The notes: generated by a model not told the origin, from the letters alone. A DNA stretch of 64,000 nucleotides from Algoriphagus sp. Y33 (GCF_014838715.1 NZ_CP061947.1:5136001-5200000); one strand, 5' to 3'. Counted from the first letter of the stretch, positions 42,498-51,785 are shown. Program-made: numbers and translations.

Positions 42498-43271
42498 TTA
42501 AACACTTATTTTCCCGGCAAAAACAGACTCAGCAGGACCTATCAGCCATATTTCTTTGAAGCTACCCATTTCAGACGCTTTAAATTTCACAGATAGCTGA
42601 CCGCCAAGGGTTTTGATTTTAATAGTAGCGGCATGTAGATCTTTGCCCACTGCAATCGCAGCGGCTGTGACTCCTGTCCCGCAGGATAGTGTCTCATCTT
42701 CAACCCCTCTTTCATAAGTCCTGACAAAGATTTCATCCTCACTTATTTTTTCCACGAAGTTGACATTTGTGCCCCCTGGAGCATACATCTGATCATACCT
42801 GACTTTTGCCCCTTCCTCAAAAACAGGGTATTCATGAATGTTTTGAACAAAGCGAATGTGGTGTGGTGAGCCCGTATTGACAAAAGAATCAGCTCCTTTT
42901 TCCTCTATTCCGGCCACATCGCCCATCAGCAGATGCACCAGCCCCTCTTTCAGAATGGCCTCATGAGCTCCGTCAATAGCCAGAAAACTTGTTTTCTCAG
43001 CCACAATCCCCAGAAATGCCGAAAAGGCCACTGCACATCTCGCTCCGTTGCCACACATGCTCTGGCTTCCGTCGGCATTGAAATAGATCATCTCAAAATC
43101 ATACCACGGATGATTTCTAATGAGAATCAATCCATCAGCGCCTACACCAAACCTTCTGTCGCACAGCTTACTTACTAGTGCCAAATCCAAATCATCAAAC
43201 TTCTGAGCACGATCATCGATCATAACGAAGTCATTACCGGTTCCTTGATATTTATAAAATGATATTTCCAT
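42498..43271 (-). CDS. dapF: Diaminopimelate epimerase
   Basis: Interconverts LL- and meso-diaminopimelate for lysine and peptidoglycan synthesis, without cofactor. From ATG 43269-43271 (MEISFYKYQGTGNDFVMID) it is 257 residues; a longer frame upstream adds an unconserved dozen residues. Both catalytic cysteines are present, in MCGNGARC and ETLSCGTGVTAAA, together with RRFGVGADGLI and GGTNVNFVE. It appears monocistronic, with secA to the left and a divergent superoxide dismutase gene to the right. Confidence 0.96.
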   Translation of the reverse strand: MEISFYKYQGTGNDFVMIDDRAQKFDDLDLALVSKLCDRRFGVGADGLILIRNHPWYDFEMIYFNADGSQSMCGNGARCAVAFSAFLGIVAEKTSFLAIDGAHEAILKEGLVHLLMGDVAGIEEKGADSFVNTGSPHHIRFVQNIHEYPVFEEGAKVRYDQMYAPGGTNVNFVEKISEDEIFVRTYERGVEDETLSCGTGVTAAAIAVGKDLHAATIKIKTLGGQLSVKFKASEMGSFKEIWLIGPAESVFAGKISV

Positions 43272-43349
43272 GGAAAATTGTTGTGGTACATCGGGACAAA
43301 AACCCATCCAAGCGAACGTTGAAATACAAACTTAAACATCTTGTCACAA

Positions 43350-43370
43350 AATCAGACTTATTGTCTGATT
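43350..43370. promoter_or_regulatory. Inverted repeat between dapF and superoxide dismutase
   Basis: AATCAGAC-TTATT-GTCTGATT is a perfect 8-bp inverted repeat with a five-base spacer, about 80 bases before either divergent start. It is a candidate operator; no T-run in either direction suggests a terminator. Confidence 0.4.
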
Positions 43371-43450
43371 CTCAATTTAAAAACCGACGGAAAATGTTTA
43401 GTTTCATGCTCACTTGATCAAAATCAAGACAACTAAACCAAATTTTATCT

Positions 43451-44209
43451 ATGCAACAACTTGAAAAGTCTATATCTAGGAGAACTTTCATGTCCAATAC
43501 CACGAAAGCCAGTCTCGCAATGGGTTTCGTGGGCACGGGTATTCTTTCTTCTTGCTCCAATGATGCCAAAGGAGACGGAAAAGCCATTTTAGCCACCGGT
43601 TATTCCCAAACCCCTTTGGCATACGACTATTCCGCATTGGCACCGCACATTGATGCCAAGACAATGGAAATTCATTATACTAAGCATGCTGCATCTTATG
43701 CTTCAAACCTGAAAGCAGCACTAGAAGAAGAAAAGGTAGATACTAACAAGCCGCTAGAAGATGTGCTGAAAAATATCTCCAAGTACTCTACAGCAATGAG
43801 AAATAACGGAGGAGGACATTATAACCACGAACTCTTCTGGAGCATCATGTCCCCAGATGGAGGTGGAAAGCCCGAAGGTGACCTAGCTACAGCGATTGAT
43901 TCTTCTTTCGGTAGCTATGATGCATTTGTAACAGAATTTGAGAATGCCGCCAAAACCAGATTTGGATCAGGCTGGGCTTGGTTGGTAATAGGAGAGGATA
44001 AAAAACTTGCAGTGGGCTCTTCTGCGAACCAAGACAATCCTTTGATGGATATTTCTGATTTCAAAGGAACCCCGCTGGTGGGGCTTGATGTGTGGGAACA
44101 TGCTTATTACTTAAACTATCAAAATAAACGCCCTGATTACGTTTCTGCATTTTGGAATGTATTGAACTGGAAGACAGTAGCTGAGCGGTTTGCTGCAGCT
44201 TCCACATAA
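43451..44209 (+). CDS. Exported Fe/Mn superoxide dismutase (Tat lipoprotein)
   Basis: A 252-residue superoxide dismutase of the Fe/Mn family with an added N-terminal export signal. ISRRTFMS (residues 8-15) is a twin-arginine motif, and ILSSC places a lipobox cysteine at residue 35. The metal ligands are His75, His126, Asp213 and His217 (MEIHYTKH, YNHELFW, LDVWEHAYY). It should be folded and metal-loaded in the cytoplasm, exported by Tat and tethered in the periplasm. Metal choice (Fe, Mn or either) cannot be fixed from sequence. A terminator follows. Confidence 0.92.
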   Translation: MQQLEKSISRRTFMSNTTKASLAMGFVGTGILSSCSNDAKGDGKAILATGYSQTPLAYDYSALAPHIDAKTMEIHYTKHAASYASNLKAALEEEKVDTNKPLEDVLKNISKYSTAMRNNGGGHYNHELFWSIMSPDGGGKPEGDLATAIDSSFGSYDAFVTEFENAAKTRFGSGWAWLVIGEDKKLAVGSSANQDNPLMDISDFKGTPLVGLDVWEHAYYLNYQNKRPDYVSAFWNVLNWKTVAERFAAAST

Positions 44210-44233
44210 TTCTAAGTCAGAAAACCATCCAAG

Positions 44234-44259
44234 AAAGGCCGGAAATCCCGGTCTTTTTT
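44234..44259 (+). terminator. Terminator of the superoxide dismutase gene
   Basis: AAAGGCCGG and CCGGTCTTT pair (one GU) and are followed by TTT, about 25 bases after the stop. Confidence 0.8.
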
Positions 44260-44290
44260 AGTTATTTCAGCCTTTCAACTAATCAAAAAA

Positions 44291-44758
44291 ATGCAAGATC
44301 CTAAGTCACTTACTTCTGTCGCTTTATTCCACGAAACCTTCAAGCACCCCGTTTTGCCTTCTCCAACTATTCCGGAGAAAGTAAGGTGCGATTTACGCGT
44401 ATCCCTTTTGGCCGAAGAGCTGAAAGAGTTGGAAGAAGCTATCGCAAACGATGATTTAGTAGAAGTGGCAGATGCTTTATGTGACCTCCAGTATGTGCTT
44501 TCCGGGGCAATTTTGGAGTTTGGCTTAGGAGAGAAATTCAAAACTCTCTTCGACGAAGTGCAGCGCTCAAATATGAGCAAAGCTTGCAAAACGGAAGAGG
44601 AAGCAAAAGCTACTGTGGCACACTATGATTCCAAAGGAACAGAATGCTTCTATGAAAAAGAAGGTGATCTGTACTTGGTCTTCAGGAAAGGGGACAGAAA
44701 AACACTGAAATCCGTAGCCTATTCACCTGCTGATCTTGAGGGAATCATCAAATCATAA
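44291..44758 (+). CDS. MazG-like nucleoside triphosphate pyrophosphohydrolase
   Basis: A 155-residue all-alpha NTP-PPase. The metal-binding motif is seen as LLAEELKELEEAI followed by VEVADALCDLQYVLSGAILEFG, the ExxE...ExxD arrangement of the MazG/PRA-PH superfamily. An N-terminal FHETFKHPVLPSPTIP stretch and a C-terminal small beta region (GDLYLVFRKGDRKTLKS) match single-domain phage and bacterial members annotated as NTP pyrophosphohydrolases. The probable role is hydrolysis of non-canonical or excess nucleotides. A terminator follows the gene. Confidence 0.82.
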   Translation: MQDPKSLTSVALFHETFKHPVLPSPTIPEKVRCDLRVSLLAEELKELEEAIANDDLVEVADALCDLQYVLSGAILEFGLGEKFKTLFDEVQRSNMSKACKTEEEAKATVAHYDSKGTECFYEKEGDLYLVFRKGDRKTLKSVAYSPADLEGIIKS

Positions 44759-44816
44759 AGAATCCAAGGCGGAGGTTTTCAATTCCTTTCCCTGATAATT
44801 CTTCAATTCCACGATA

Positions 44817-44845
44817 CGGGCCGGGCATATTAAAGCCGGCCTTTT
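44817..44845 (+). terminator. Terminator of the MazG-like gene
   Basis: GGCCGG (44819-44824) and CCGGCC (44836-44841) pair around an 11-base loop and run into TTTT. Confidence 0.85.
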
Positions 44846-44978
44846 CTAATTCATTCATAGGTCTTAAAGTACAAAAAATGAATGTACGGGTAATAAGAAG
44901 AATGAGTTACCCCTTATGTAAGAGTTTATACTTTTGTGGATATTTATGGATAGCTAGAGACAATCGGTAAAACACAAA

Positions 44979-45002
44979 AAGCCCCGTATCTCTACGAGGC
45001 TT
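44979..45002 (-). terminator. Terminator downstream of tRNA-Leu
   Basis: On the minus strand AAGCC-T-CGTA pairs with TACG-G-GGCTT and ends in TTTTT, directly after the tRNA-Leu 3' end. Confidence 0.75.
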
Positions 45003-45005
45003 ATG

Positions 45006-45089
45006 TACCAGGAGCGGGAATCGAACCCGCACGGGATTGCTCCCACAAGATTTTAAGTCTTGCGTGTCTACCTATTCCACCATCCCGGC
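45006..45089 (-). tRNA. tRNA-Leu (anticodon UAA)
   Basis: An 84-base class II tRNA. Anticodon stem CAAGA/TCTTG encloses CTTAAAA with anticodon TAA. There is a long variable arm (TGGGAGCAATCCC region) as expected for leucine, a T-arm GCGGG-TTCGATT-CCCGC, and acceptor GCCGGGA/TCCTGGT with two GU pairs and discriminator A. The 3' CCA is not encoded. It is separated from the upstream tRNA-Gly by its own hairpin. Confidence 0.96.
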
Positions 45090-45130
45090 TTCATTCCGAC
45101 GTGTCGGAACTACTAATTACCTGAAACAAG

Positions 45131-45155
45131 AAAGCCCTTGAATCAAGGGCTTTTT
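45131..45155. terminator. Bidirectional hairpin between the two tRNA genes
   Basis: AAAGCCCTTGA and TCAAGGGCTTT form an 11-bp stem with T-rich flanks on both strands. It lies just past the 3' end of tRNA-Gly. Confidence 0.75.
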
Positions 45156-45156
45156 G

Positions 45157-45229
<73 letters not shown>

Positions 45230-45365
45230 ATTGTGTTAACCAGAACGTGATCCAGTTGAATTGTGGATGCAAAGGTAAGCGTCAGAAATAAAATCACAAG
45301 CATTCCTCCGTTATTTTTTTGTTGATTTTCTCGACTCAATGCTCTTGTCATTGATTTTCAATGAA

Positions 45366-46166
45366 CTATGAAAACGGATACATTGATAATATTTTCACCA
45401 TTTCTCCCACATTTCTAGCTTGGAGCTTCTTTAAGATGTTTTTCCTATGCGTCGCCACTGTATTCACTGAAATATTCAAATCAGCCGCGATTTCCTTGGA
45501 TTCCTTTCCGTCCAAAATCAGTTTTACAATCTCTTTTTGCTTCCGAGTCAAAGAAATTACCCGACTGCTAGGGGAATTTTTACTCACAAATATCCGCGTC
45601 CCATCCTCTTTTTGGTAAGAATAATTCCAATCATAACCAGTTGATTTGGGTGGAGTATGCAACTGAACAATGATATGTAAATCCATGGCAAAATTACCCA
45701 CTGAATCAATCAAGTATGGCCGTACTTTGCCAAGCATCCAAGAGATTACATTGGTTTTACGATGAACCCAGCGTGTGGTGTATGAAAATTCGAATGTATG
45801 CCTCTCTTCCAAAGTAAGCTGATGAAAACTGTCAAAAACTATTTTTTGAAAGCGAAAAAGTTCAGGCCTGTCCTCAGGATGTATCATTGCAAAAGATGTT
45901 TCCATTCCCTTAGATCGAAACATCGACTCAGGATACCCAGTCAACTCTTCTACGTTTCCCGTAAAAAAAGCCAAACTCAGATTTCTATAGTCAAAGCATG
46001 CAATAGTCATTCCCTCCCGCATGCCGATATGTTGGCTTAGTTGCTCAAGTTCATTCATTTTCTTTTGCTCCTCAGGATGCTCTTGAAATTCCTGCTCCTT
46101 CCATTCCTGAAAGAGTTTAGTGAACGTATTTTGCTTCCTAAGGTCTTTCAACAGTACCTTATCCAT
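45366..46166 (-). CDS. PAS-domain LuxR-type transcriptional regulator
   Basis: A 266-residue regulator. An N-terminal helical segment precedes a PAS-like sensory domain (about 50-180: RNLSLAFFTGNVEELTGYP...MIHPEDRPELFRFQKIVFDS). A C-terminal LuxR/GerE helix-turn-helix follows (SLTRKQKEIVKLILDGKESKEIAADLNISVNTVATHRKNILKKL). Bacteroidota have many such one-component regulators with unknown ligands. It lies between a tRNA pair and mutS, all on the minus strand, with 50 bases to mutS, so weak read-through from mutS is possible. Confidence 0.88.
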   Translation of the reverse strand: MDKVLLKDLRKQNTFTKLFQEWKEQEFQEHPEEQKKMNELEQLSQHIGMREGMTIACFDYRNLSLAFFTGNVEELTGYPESMFRSKGMETSFAMIHPEDRPELFRFQKIVFDSFHQLTLEERHTFEFSYTTRWVHRKTNVISWMLGKVRPYLIDSVGNFAMDLHIIVQLHTPPKSTGYDWNYSYQKEDGTRIFVSKNSPSSRVISLTRKQKEIVKLILDGKESKEIAADLNISVNTVATHRKNILKKLQARNVGEMVKILSMYPFS

Positions 46167-46216
46167 AAAAAAATCTATTTATCTAAAAGCTTATTTAATA
46201 CACGAAACCGAACTTC

Positions 46217-48823
46217 TTATGTTTCGATTTTCTTTTTGATTTCATGCAATTTTAAAAGTGCTTCTATCGGCGAGATTGAATTGATATCAATTCCTTCTAT
46301 TAAGTCCTTAGCCTCTTGGAGCTTGGGATCAAGCTCGAACATACTTAGCTGATAGTTGTTCTTTGGAATAGATTTTATATTCTCCCTTTGGTCTGCCACA
46401 GCCTTGTCCTTCTCCAGATGAGACATAATCTCTGCTGCTCTCAATACGATTGGGTTAGGCATGCCTGCCATCTGGGCCACGTGAATACCAAAGCTGTGCT
46501 CACTTCCGCCTGGCTTTAGCTTCCTCATGAAAATTACCTTGTTGCCTACTTCTTTCACGGAAACATTAAAATTTTTGATTTTCGGAAAATCAGATGCCAG
46601 TTGGTTCAACTCATGATAATGCGTAGCAAAAAGAGTCTTCGCCCGGTAAGTAGGGTGATTGTGCAAATATTCCACGATGGACCAAGCAATAGAAATTCCG
46701 TCATAAGTGGACGTACCACGTCCGATTTCATCCATTAAAACTAAGCTTCGATCCGAAAGGTTATTCAAAATACTTGCTGTCTCTGTCATCTCCACCATAA
46801 AGGTTGACTCGCCTTTTGATAAATTATCTGAAGCTCCCACACGGGTGAAAACCTTGTCAATTATCCCGATTCTCGCAAAAGATGCGGGAACAAAGCTTCC
46901 CATCTGAGCCATCAAGACTGTCAGTGCCGTTTGGCGTAGCAATGCTGACTTACCTGCCATATTTGGACCGGTAATGATCATGATCTGCTGAGAATCGTGA
47001 TCCAGATATATATCGTTAGGCACGTAGTCCTCACCGGGAGGCAGCTGCTTCTCGATCACCGGATGTCTGCCGTCTTTGATTTCCAACGTCTCTGTGTCTG
47101 AGATTTTTGGTCTGCAATAGCCATTGGAAAGCGCAATTTGGGCAAAGGAAAGTAATACATCCAGCGTACCTAAAACTCTGGCGTTTTGCTGGATTTGAGT
47201 AACAAACTGAGCAGTCTCTTGCACTAACTCCAGAAAAAACCGCTGCTCAATGGCAATCATTTTATCCTCTGCATTCAGGATTTTATCTTCATATTCCTTC
47301 AGTTCCGGTGTGATATACCGCTCTGCATTTACCAGAGTTTGCTTACGAATCCACTCCGCCGGTACCTTATCCTTATGAGAATGAGTAACTTCAAGATAAT
47401 ATCCGAAGACTTTATTAAAGGCTATTTTAAGTGAAGAAATGCCCGTTTTTTGAACTTCCCGCTGCTGGATTTGTACCAAGAAATCCTTTCCGGTGTTTGC
47501 CAACCCACGGTATTCATCTAATTCCGCATCCACCCCATCATTGATAATACCTCCTTGATGGGTAAGCATAGGCGCATCTTCCTTGAGCTCCTTATCAATC
47601 TTCTCAAGAAGAAACTCACATGGATACAGCTGATCGGAAAGACGCTTCAATGTAGGATTCTTCTGGTTTTTCAGGAGCTCCTTAATCGGCTTCGTATTTT
47701 TCAACGCCCGCTTGATTTGGTTGATTTCACGCGGATTTGCCCGCCCTACCACTACTTTGGAAATCAATCGTTCCAAATCGCCGATATGCTTAAGCGGATC
47801 AACCATGTCATCAATTAAGGTTGAGTTTTGGAAGAAAAAATCCACTACATTCAGCCGTTCATCTATGGCTGACTTCTCCTTCAGAGGCAACACCATCCAT
47901 TTTTTCATCATGCGAGAACCCATCGGTGTCACTGTCTGATCCAAAATATTGATCAATGGAACTCCTCCTTCGTGCTGAGGAAATACCAGTTCCAGATTAC
48001 GGATGGTGAATTTGTCCAGCCACACATATTTCTCCTCCGCTATCCGCGAAATCGAAGAAATATGCTGTATTTCTTTGTGCTCCGTTTCTTCCAAATAGTA
48101 TAAAATCGCTCCTGCAGCTATAATTCCAGCCTCAATTTCTTCTACACCAAACCCTTTGAGATTTGCTGTGCCAAAATGTGTTTTGAGTTTTTCGTAGGTG
48201 AAATCATACTGATAGACCCAATCTTCACAGTGAAAGGTGATGAAATCATTCTTGAGTAAATCGACGGCAGCCTTTTTAGCGGCTTTCGAGAAAATAATCT
48301 CTGCCGGAGCAAAACTTTGAATCAACTTCTCCAAATAGGATGCAGTCCCCTCCGCACACATAAATTCTCCAGTAGAAAGATCCAGAAAAGCGATTCCATG
48401 CCTATCCTTCTCAAAAGAAATAGATGCCAAATAGTTATTTCTCTTGGTGTCCAAGACTTGGTCATTAAAGGAAAGTCCCGGTGTCACCAGCTCCGTCACT
48501 CCTCGCTTTACAATGCCTTTTACGGACTTGGGATCTTCCAACTGATCACAGATAGCCACTCTATTTCCTGCACGTACCAATTTGGGCAGATAAGTATCCA
48601 AAGAATGGTGCGGGAATCCCGCAAGCTCAATATGTGATGCGGAGCCATTTGCCCGTTTGGTCAGGACTATATCCAGGATTTTACTGGCCCGAACGGCATC
48701 TTCTCCAAAAGTCTCATAGAAATCCCCTACCCGAAAAAGCAATAATGCACCGGGATGCTTAGCTTTAATAGCATTGTATTGCTTCATTAAAGGCGTTTCT
48801 TTGCCGTCTTTAGACTTACTCAT
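46217..48823 (-). CDS. mutS: DNA mismatch repair protein MutS
   Basis: Mismatch-recognising ATPase, 868 residues. The mismatch-binding Phe-x-Glu is in GDFYETFGEDA near residue 35 (MKQYNAIKAKHPGALLLFRVGDFYE region). The core and clamp are intact, with Walker A TGPNMAGKSALLRQ, Walker B SLVLMDEIGRGTSTYDG and a C-terminal helix-turn-helix (GGSEHSFGIHVAQMAGMP). Length matches MutS1 of Bacteroidota. It is transcribed alone and divergently from the SpoU methyltransferase gene. Confidence 0.97.
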   Translation of the reverse strand: MSKSKDGKETPLMKQYNAIKAKHPGALLLFRVGDFYETFGEDAVRASKILDIVLTKRANGSASHIELAGFPHHSLDTYLPKLVRAGNRVAICDQLEDPKSVKGIVKRGVTELVTPGLSFNDQVLDTKRNNYLASISFEKDRHGIAFLDLSTGEFMCAEGTASYLEKLIQSFAPAEIIFSKAAKKAAVDLLKNDFITFHCEDWVYQYDFTYEKLKTHFGTANLKGFGVEEIEAGIIAAGAILYYLEETEHKEIQHISSISRIAEEKYVWLDKFTIRNLELVFPQHEGGVPLINILDQTVTPMGSRMMKKWMVLPLKEKSAIDERLNVVDFFFQNSTLIDDMVDPLKHIGDLERLISKVVVGRANPREINQIKRALKNTKPIKELLKNQKNPTLKRLSDQLYPCEFLLEKIDKELKEDAPMLTHQGGIINDGVDAELDEYRGLANTGKDFLVQIQQREVQKTGISSLKIAFNKVFGYYLEVTHSHKDKVPAEWIRKQTLVNAERYITPELKEYEDKILNAEDKMIAIEQRFFLELVQETAQFVTQIQQNARVLGTLDVLLSFAQIALSNGYCRPKISDTETLEIKDGRHPVIEKQLPPGEDYVPNDIYLDHDSQQIMIITGPNMAGKSALLRQTALTVLMAQMGSFVPASFARIGIIDKVFTRVGASDNLSKGESTFMVEMTETASILNNLSDRSLVLMDEIGRGTSTYDGISIAWSIVEYLHNHPTYRAKTLFATHYHELNQLASDFPKIKNFNVSVKEVGNKVIFMRKLKPGGSEHSFGIHVAQMAGMPNPIVLRAAEIMSHLEKDKAVADQRENIKSIPKNNYQLSMFELDPKLQEAKDLIEGIDINSISPIEALLKLHEIKKKIET

Positions 48824-48912
48824 GGGGTATGCTTACTTTTATACTTAATTTCGAAAATTCACTCGCAGAATAAAGTCGAAAATAAGCCATTCACAAAGGA
48901 GAACAAAAAAGG

Positions 48913-49446
48913 ATGAAGAAATTAAGCATGGAAGAACTCGAAAGGGTATCTGTGGAAGAGTTTAAAAAAATGGATAAATCACCGATTGTGCTCGTTCTGG
49001 ACAATGTTCGCAGTCTGAATAATGTGGGTTCCTCCTTCCGGACAGGAGATGCTTTTGGTATAGAAAAAATTTACCTCTGTGGTATTACAGGTACGCCTCC
49101 CCACCGCGATATTCAGAAAACCGCACTGGGAGCTACAGAGTCGGTCGAATGGGAGTATTGCCTGAATACCATGCTTGCACTAGAAAAACTAAAAGAAGAA
49201 GGCTATCATATTTGTGCTCTAGAGCAAGTGGACCGCTCCCTGATGCTGAATGATTTTATACCCGAAAAGGGTAAAAAGTATGCGCTGGTATTTGGAAATG
49301 AAGTTTTTGGAGTAGAAGAAGAAGTGCTTAATGCCTGTGATGAGGTGTTAGAAATTCCCCAGTTGGGCACCAAACACTCCTTGAATATTTCCGTATCACT
49401 TGGGATAGCAGTTTGGGATTTGATGGTAAAAATGAAACAGTTCTAG
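48913..49446 (+). CDS. SpoU/TrmH family RNA 2'-O-methyltransferase
   Basis: A 177-residue SPOUT methyltransferase with the three knot motifs: DNVRSLNNVGSSFRTGDAFG (motif 1, catalytic Arg), YALVFGNEVFGV (motif 2) and IPQLGTKHSLNISVSLGIAV (motif 3). It lacks an N-terminal substrate-binding domain, as in TrmL and short TrmH types. The likely target is a ribose 2'-OH in tRNA; the position is unknown. It converges on the beta-barrel gene with a four-base overlap of 3' ends. Confidence 0.9.
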   Translation: MKKLSMEELERVSVEEFKKMDKSPIVLVLDNVRSLNNVGSSFRTGDAFGIEKIYLCGITGTPPHRDIQKTALGATESVEWEYCLNTMLALEKLKEEGYHICALEQVDRSLMLNDFIPEKGKKYALVFGNEVFGVEEEVLNACDEVLEIPQLGTKHSLNISVSLGIAVWDLMVKMKQF

Positions 49447-49856
49447 TTCTTGCTAAATCGGTACCTTAAACCAAACGATCCACGAAAAATAGAATCATCA
49501 CTAAACCCAATAATAGGTGCCCCTTCTATATGGAATCCAAAATCTTTTTGCTCAAATGGGTAGATGTTTAATCCAACCGGAACTACTATCCCATCAAAAT
49601 TTCCTATTCTCGGTCCTATCCCTCCGTAAAACTCAAATCTGTCTGTTGTTTTGAACTTGTAATTGGCAACCAACTCTACGCTCAAATCACTTAAGAAAGT
49701 ATCTGTACCCACCCTGAATTCCGGAATAAACCGTTCTCCAAATTGATAATTTACGCCCAAAAAAGGCAAGTTACTTTGGTGGAAAGTAATCGTAGTCTGC
49801 GAAAAACCAACTACCGAAAATAAACTAAAACAGACAATCAAAAGGATTTTTTTCAT
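49443..49856 (-). CDS. Small outer-membrane beta-barrel protein
   Basis: A 137-residue exported protein: signal peptide MKKILLIVCFSLFSVVGFSQ, then alternating hydrophobic strands (LPFLGVNYQFGERF, PEFRVGTDTF, LSVELVANYKF, FEFYGGIGPRIG, IVVPVGLNIYPF) ending FGLRYRFSKN, the pattern of a small 8-strand barrel. No motif identifies its role. It may be the last gene of the minus-strand run from comF, though 27 bases separate it from the thioesterase gene. Confidence 0.7.
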   Translation of the reverse strand: MKKILLIVCFSLFSVVGFSQTTITFHQSNLPFLGVNYQFGERFIPEFRVGTDTFLSDLSVELVANYKFKTTDRFEFYGGIGPRIGNFDGIVVPVGLNIYPFEQKDFGFHIEGAPIIGFSDDSIFRGSFGLRYRFSKN

Positions 49857-49883
49857 TTGTGTAAAATTAGGTTGTATAAAAGT

Positions 49884-50339
49884 TTAAAATTCAAGCTCAC
49901 TCAGCTTCACATGTGTTTTAATCATGTTAGAACTGGCTTTAGCCACAAGTTTACCTGAATCCTTAGTAATTACGGCATCCCAATGATTCAGGTTCGATCC
50001 GGAGCGGACTAATTTTGCAGAAACTTCCAATGTCTCCCCGATCTGAGCTGCTGATAAAAAGTCAACATTCAAATTGATGCTTGTCATCAAGTACTCGGAA
50101 CCTGCCACAAAATTTCCCATTCCGATCACATCATCTATCATCAGGGAAGCGACCCCTCCGTGAAGTATTTTGGCAGGGTTACACATCACGGGTAGGACAG
50201 TATAAGCTACTCTTATCACTCCTTTGTCAATTTCCAAAAGGGTTCCAGCAAGCCAATTTCCAGCCATTGAAGGTGTTTTGTCAAGTTTTTGCCCAATCAA
50301 TTTTCTAAAATGCTCCAAGTAGGGATTCAAGTTCTCCAT
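49884..50339 (-). CDS. PaaI-type hotdog-fold thioesterase
   Basis: A 151-residue single hotdog domain. HGGVASLMIDDVIGMGNFV carries the conserved HGG...D of acyl-CoA thioesterases in the PaaI/4HBT group. The strand pattern (LMTSINLNVDFLSAAQIGETLEVSAKLVRSG) is typical. Likely hydrolyses an acyl- or aryl-CoA; substrate unknown. It begins four bases downstream of the 197-residue gene and so belongs to the same operon. Confidence 0.86.
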   Translation of the reverse strand: MENLNPYLEHFRKLIGQKLDKTPSMAGNWLAGTLLEIDKGVIRVAYTVLPVMCNPAKILHGGVASLMIDDVIGMGNFVAGSEYLMTSINLNVDFLSAAQIGETLEVSAKLVRSGSNLNHWDAVITKDSGKLVAKASSNMIKTHVKLSELEF

Positions 50340-50343
50340 AGCA

Positions 50344-50937
50344 TTATCCTTGTTTATTTATCAATCTAAAATAGTCTTCCAATATAGTTTTTAGCGCTAC
50401 TTTTTCTTTTGGATTAGCCCAAATATCGACCCAAGTCGCGTTTTGCTTTATTTCAAATTTGGCCTCGTTGGTTATCCAAGGCTCAAGTTTTCTAACATAC
50501 CCTAAAAATTCAGAGTTATTGCCATTTTGAAGTTGAACTTCCTCCTGTTTGCCGTCTGAAGAAGCTCGGATTTCCAGCGGCCAATCCACATTTACAGGTT
50601 CTATATACAAATAAGCCTCGTCTTTTTGACTATTCAGGATTATCACCAAATCCAGCGTAGGACTACTCTTGGAAACTTTTCTTTTCCCATGACGAAAAAG
50701 AAGCATACCTGCATCAGACCTGGTCTCCCTGTCATAGTTGATTGCCCGTACATTCAGAAAATACATACGGCTCGAAGAAGTCATCCGAAAACTAAGATCT
50801 TCACCCGAGTTATTTGCCCGCTTGGTATTGAAAAAAGAAAGAAGCAATACCAAACCAATAGAAATCACCCCAAAAATCTTTAAAATTTTGATTAATTCGG
50901 GCGAAAGGGTATCGTTGGCTTTTCGCCTTTGAGGCAT
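50344..50937 (-). CDS. Hypothetical protein with one membrane anchor
   Basis: A 197-residue protein with a short basic N-terminus (MPQRRKAND), one transmembrane helix (ILKIFGVISIGLVLLLSFF) and an extracytoplasmic beta-rich domain (SRMYFLNVRAINYD...LDLVIILNSQKDEAYLYIEPV...WVDIWANPKEKVALKTILEDYFRL). I do not recognise the family. It is sandwiched between an SDR gene and the thioesterase gene on the same strand with short gaps. Confidence 0.65.
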   Translation of the reverse strand: MPQRRKANDTLSPELIKILKIFGVISIGLVLLLSFFNTKRANNSGEDLSFRMTSSSRMYFLNVRAINYDRETRSDAGMLLFRHGKRKVSKSSPTLDLVIILNSQKDEAYLYIEPVNVDWPLEIRASSDGKQEEVQLQNGNNSEFLGYVRKLEPWITNEAKFEIKQNATWVDIWANPKEKVALKTILEDYFRLINKQG

Positions 50938-50964
50938 GATGATTTTACTTAACGATAGAAAGAA

Positions 50965-51723
50965 TCAATGTACATAGGAGCCTGCATTGATGTCGATACT
51001 TGTACCGGTGGCATGATCGGCTAATCCAGAACAAAGAAGAGTCACCATCGGAGCAATGTCGTCAGGTTTGGTCAATTCATTTAGTGCTATGTCATTAAGG
51101 GCAAAATCCTCTCCGTATTGAGAGAGAATGTCATGGGCCATATCTGTACGGGTGAAGCCCGGGGCAATCAGAAAAGCCTTGATTCCCTGCTTTCCATAAT
51201 GTCTCGCTATAGATCGTGTCAAACTAACGATTGCTCCTTTAGAAGCCGCATATGCAAGGTAGTCTGGGGTATCCCCACGAAAAGCAGCTCTGGAAGATAT
51301 AGTAACAATTCTGCCATTTTGATTAACTAGAGATTGCGCTACAAATTCCTTGCAGAGAATGCCAAGAGCAGTTGTGTTAACTTGCAGTGTTTCTTGCCAA
51401 ATCTCAAGCCATTTACTTGTTGGAAGGTCGTCCGGTGCTGATCTGGCAATACCCGCATTGTTAACCAAACCCGAGATCGCCCCATATTTTTCTACCAGTT
51501 TTGGGATAAAACCCACAACTTGGTTTACATCAGAAAGATCGCAAGACTCAATAAACGCCGGATTTACCAATTCCGACAAGAGTTTTTCTGCTTCGGCGGC
51601 ATTGCTGTTAAAATGAATAATCACTTCAGCACCTGATTCCGAAAGTTGCTTGGCAATAGCCCTACCTATGCCTCTCGAAGCCCCTGTAACTAGTATTCGT
51701 TGATTTTTGAGGGAAATATTCAT
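50965..51723 (-). CDS. SDR family oxidoreductase (FabG-like)
   Basis: A 252-residue classical short-chain dehydrogenase. TGASRGIGRAIA is the cofactor loop, NNAG the structural motif, and the catalytic Ser (ISSRAAF), Tyr and Lys (YLAYAASK) are present. The pattern is close to 3-oxoacyl-ACP reductase (FabG) paralogues. No basic residue pattern was checked to decide NADPH versus NADH. Context with a thioesterase hints at fatty acyl metabolism, which is only suggestive. Confidence 0.88.
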   Translation of the reverse strand: MNISLKNQRILVTGASRGIGRAIAKQLSESGAEVIIHFNSNAAEAEKLLSELVNPAFIESCDLSDVNQVVGFIPKLVEKYGAISGLVNNAGIARSAPDDLPTSKWLEIWQETLQVNTTALGILCKEFVAQSLVNQNGRIVTISSRAAFRGDTPDYLAYAASKGAIVSLTRSIARHYGKQGIKAFLIAPGFTRTDMAHDILSQYGEDFALNDIALNELTKPDDIAPMVTLLCSGLADHATGTSIDINAGSYVH

Positions 51724-51785
51724 AGACTTGAATTTTCTTTAAAGCTTATGAAAGCTGAAATTTTCTGGAAGAAACAGCAATCCCA

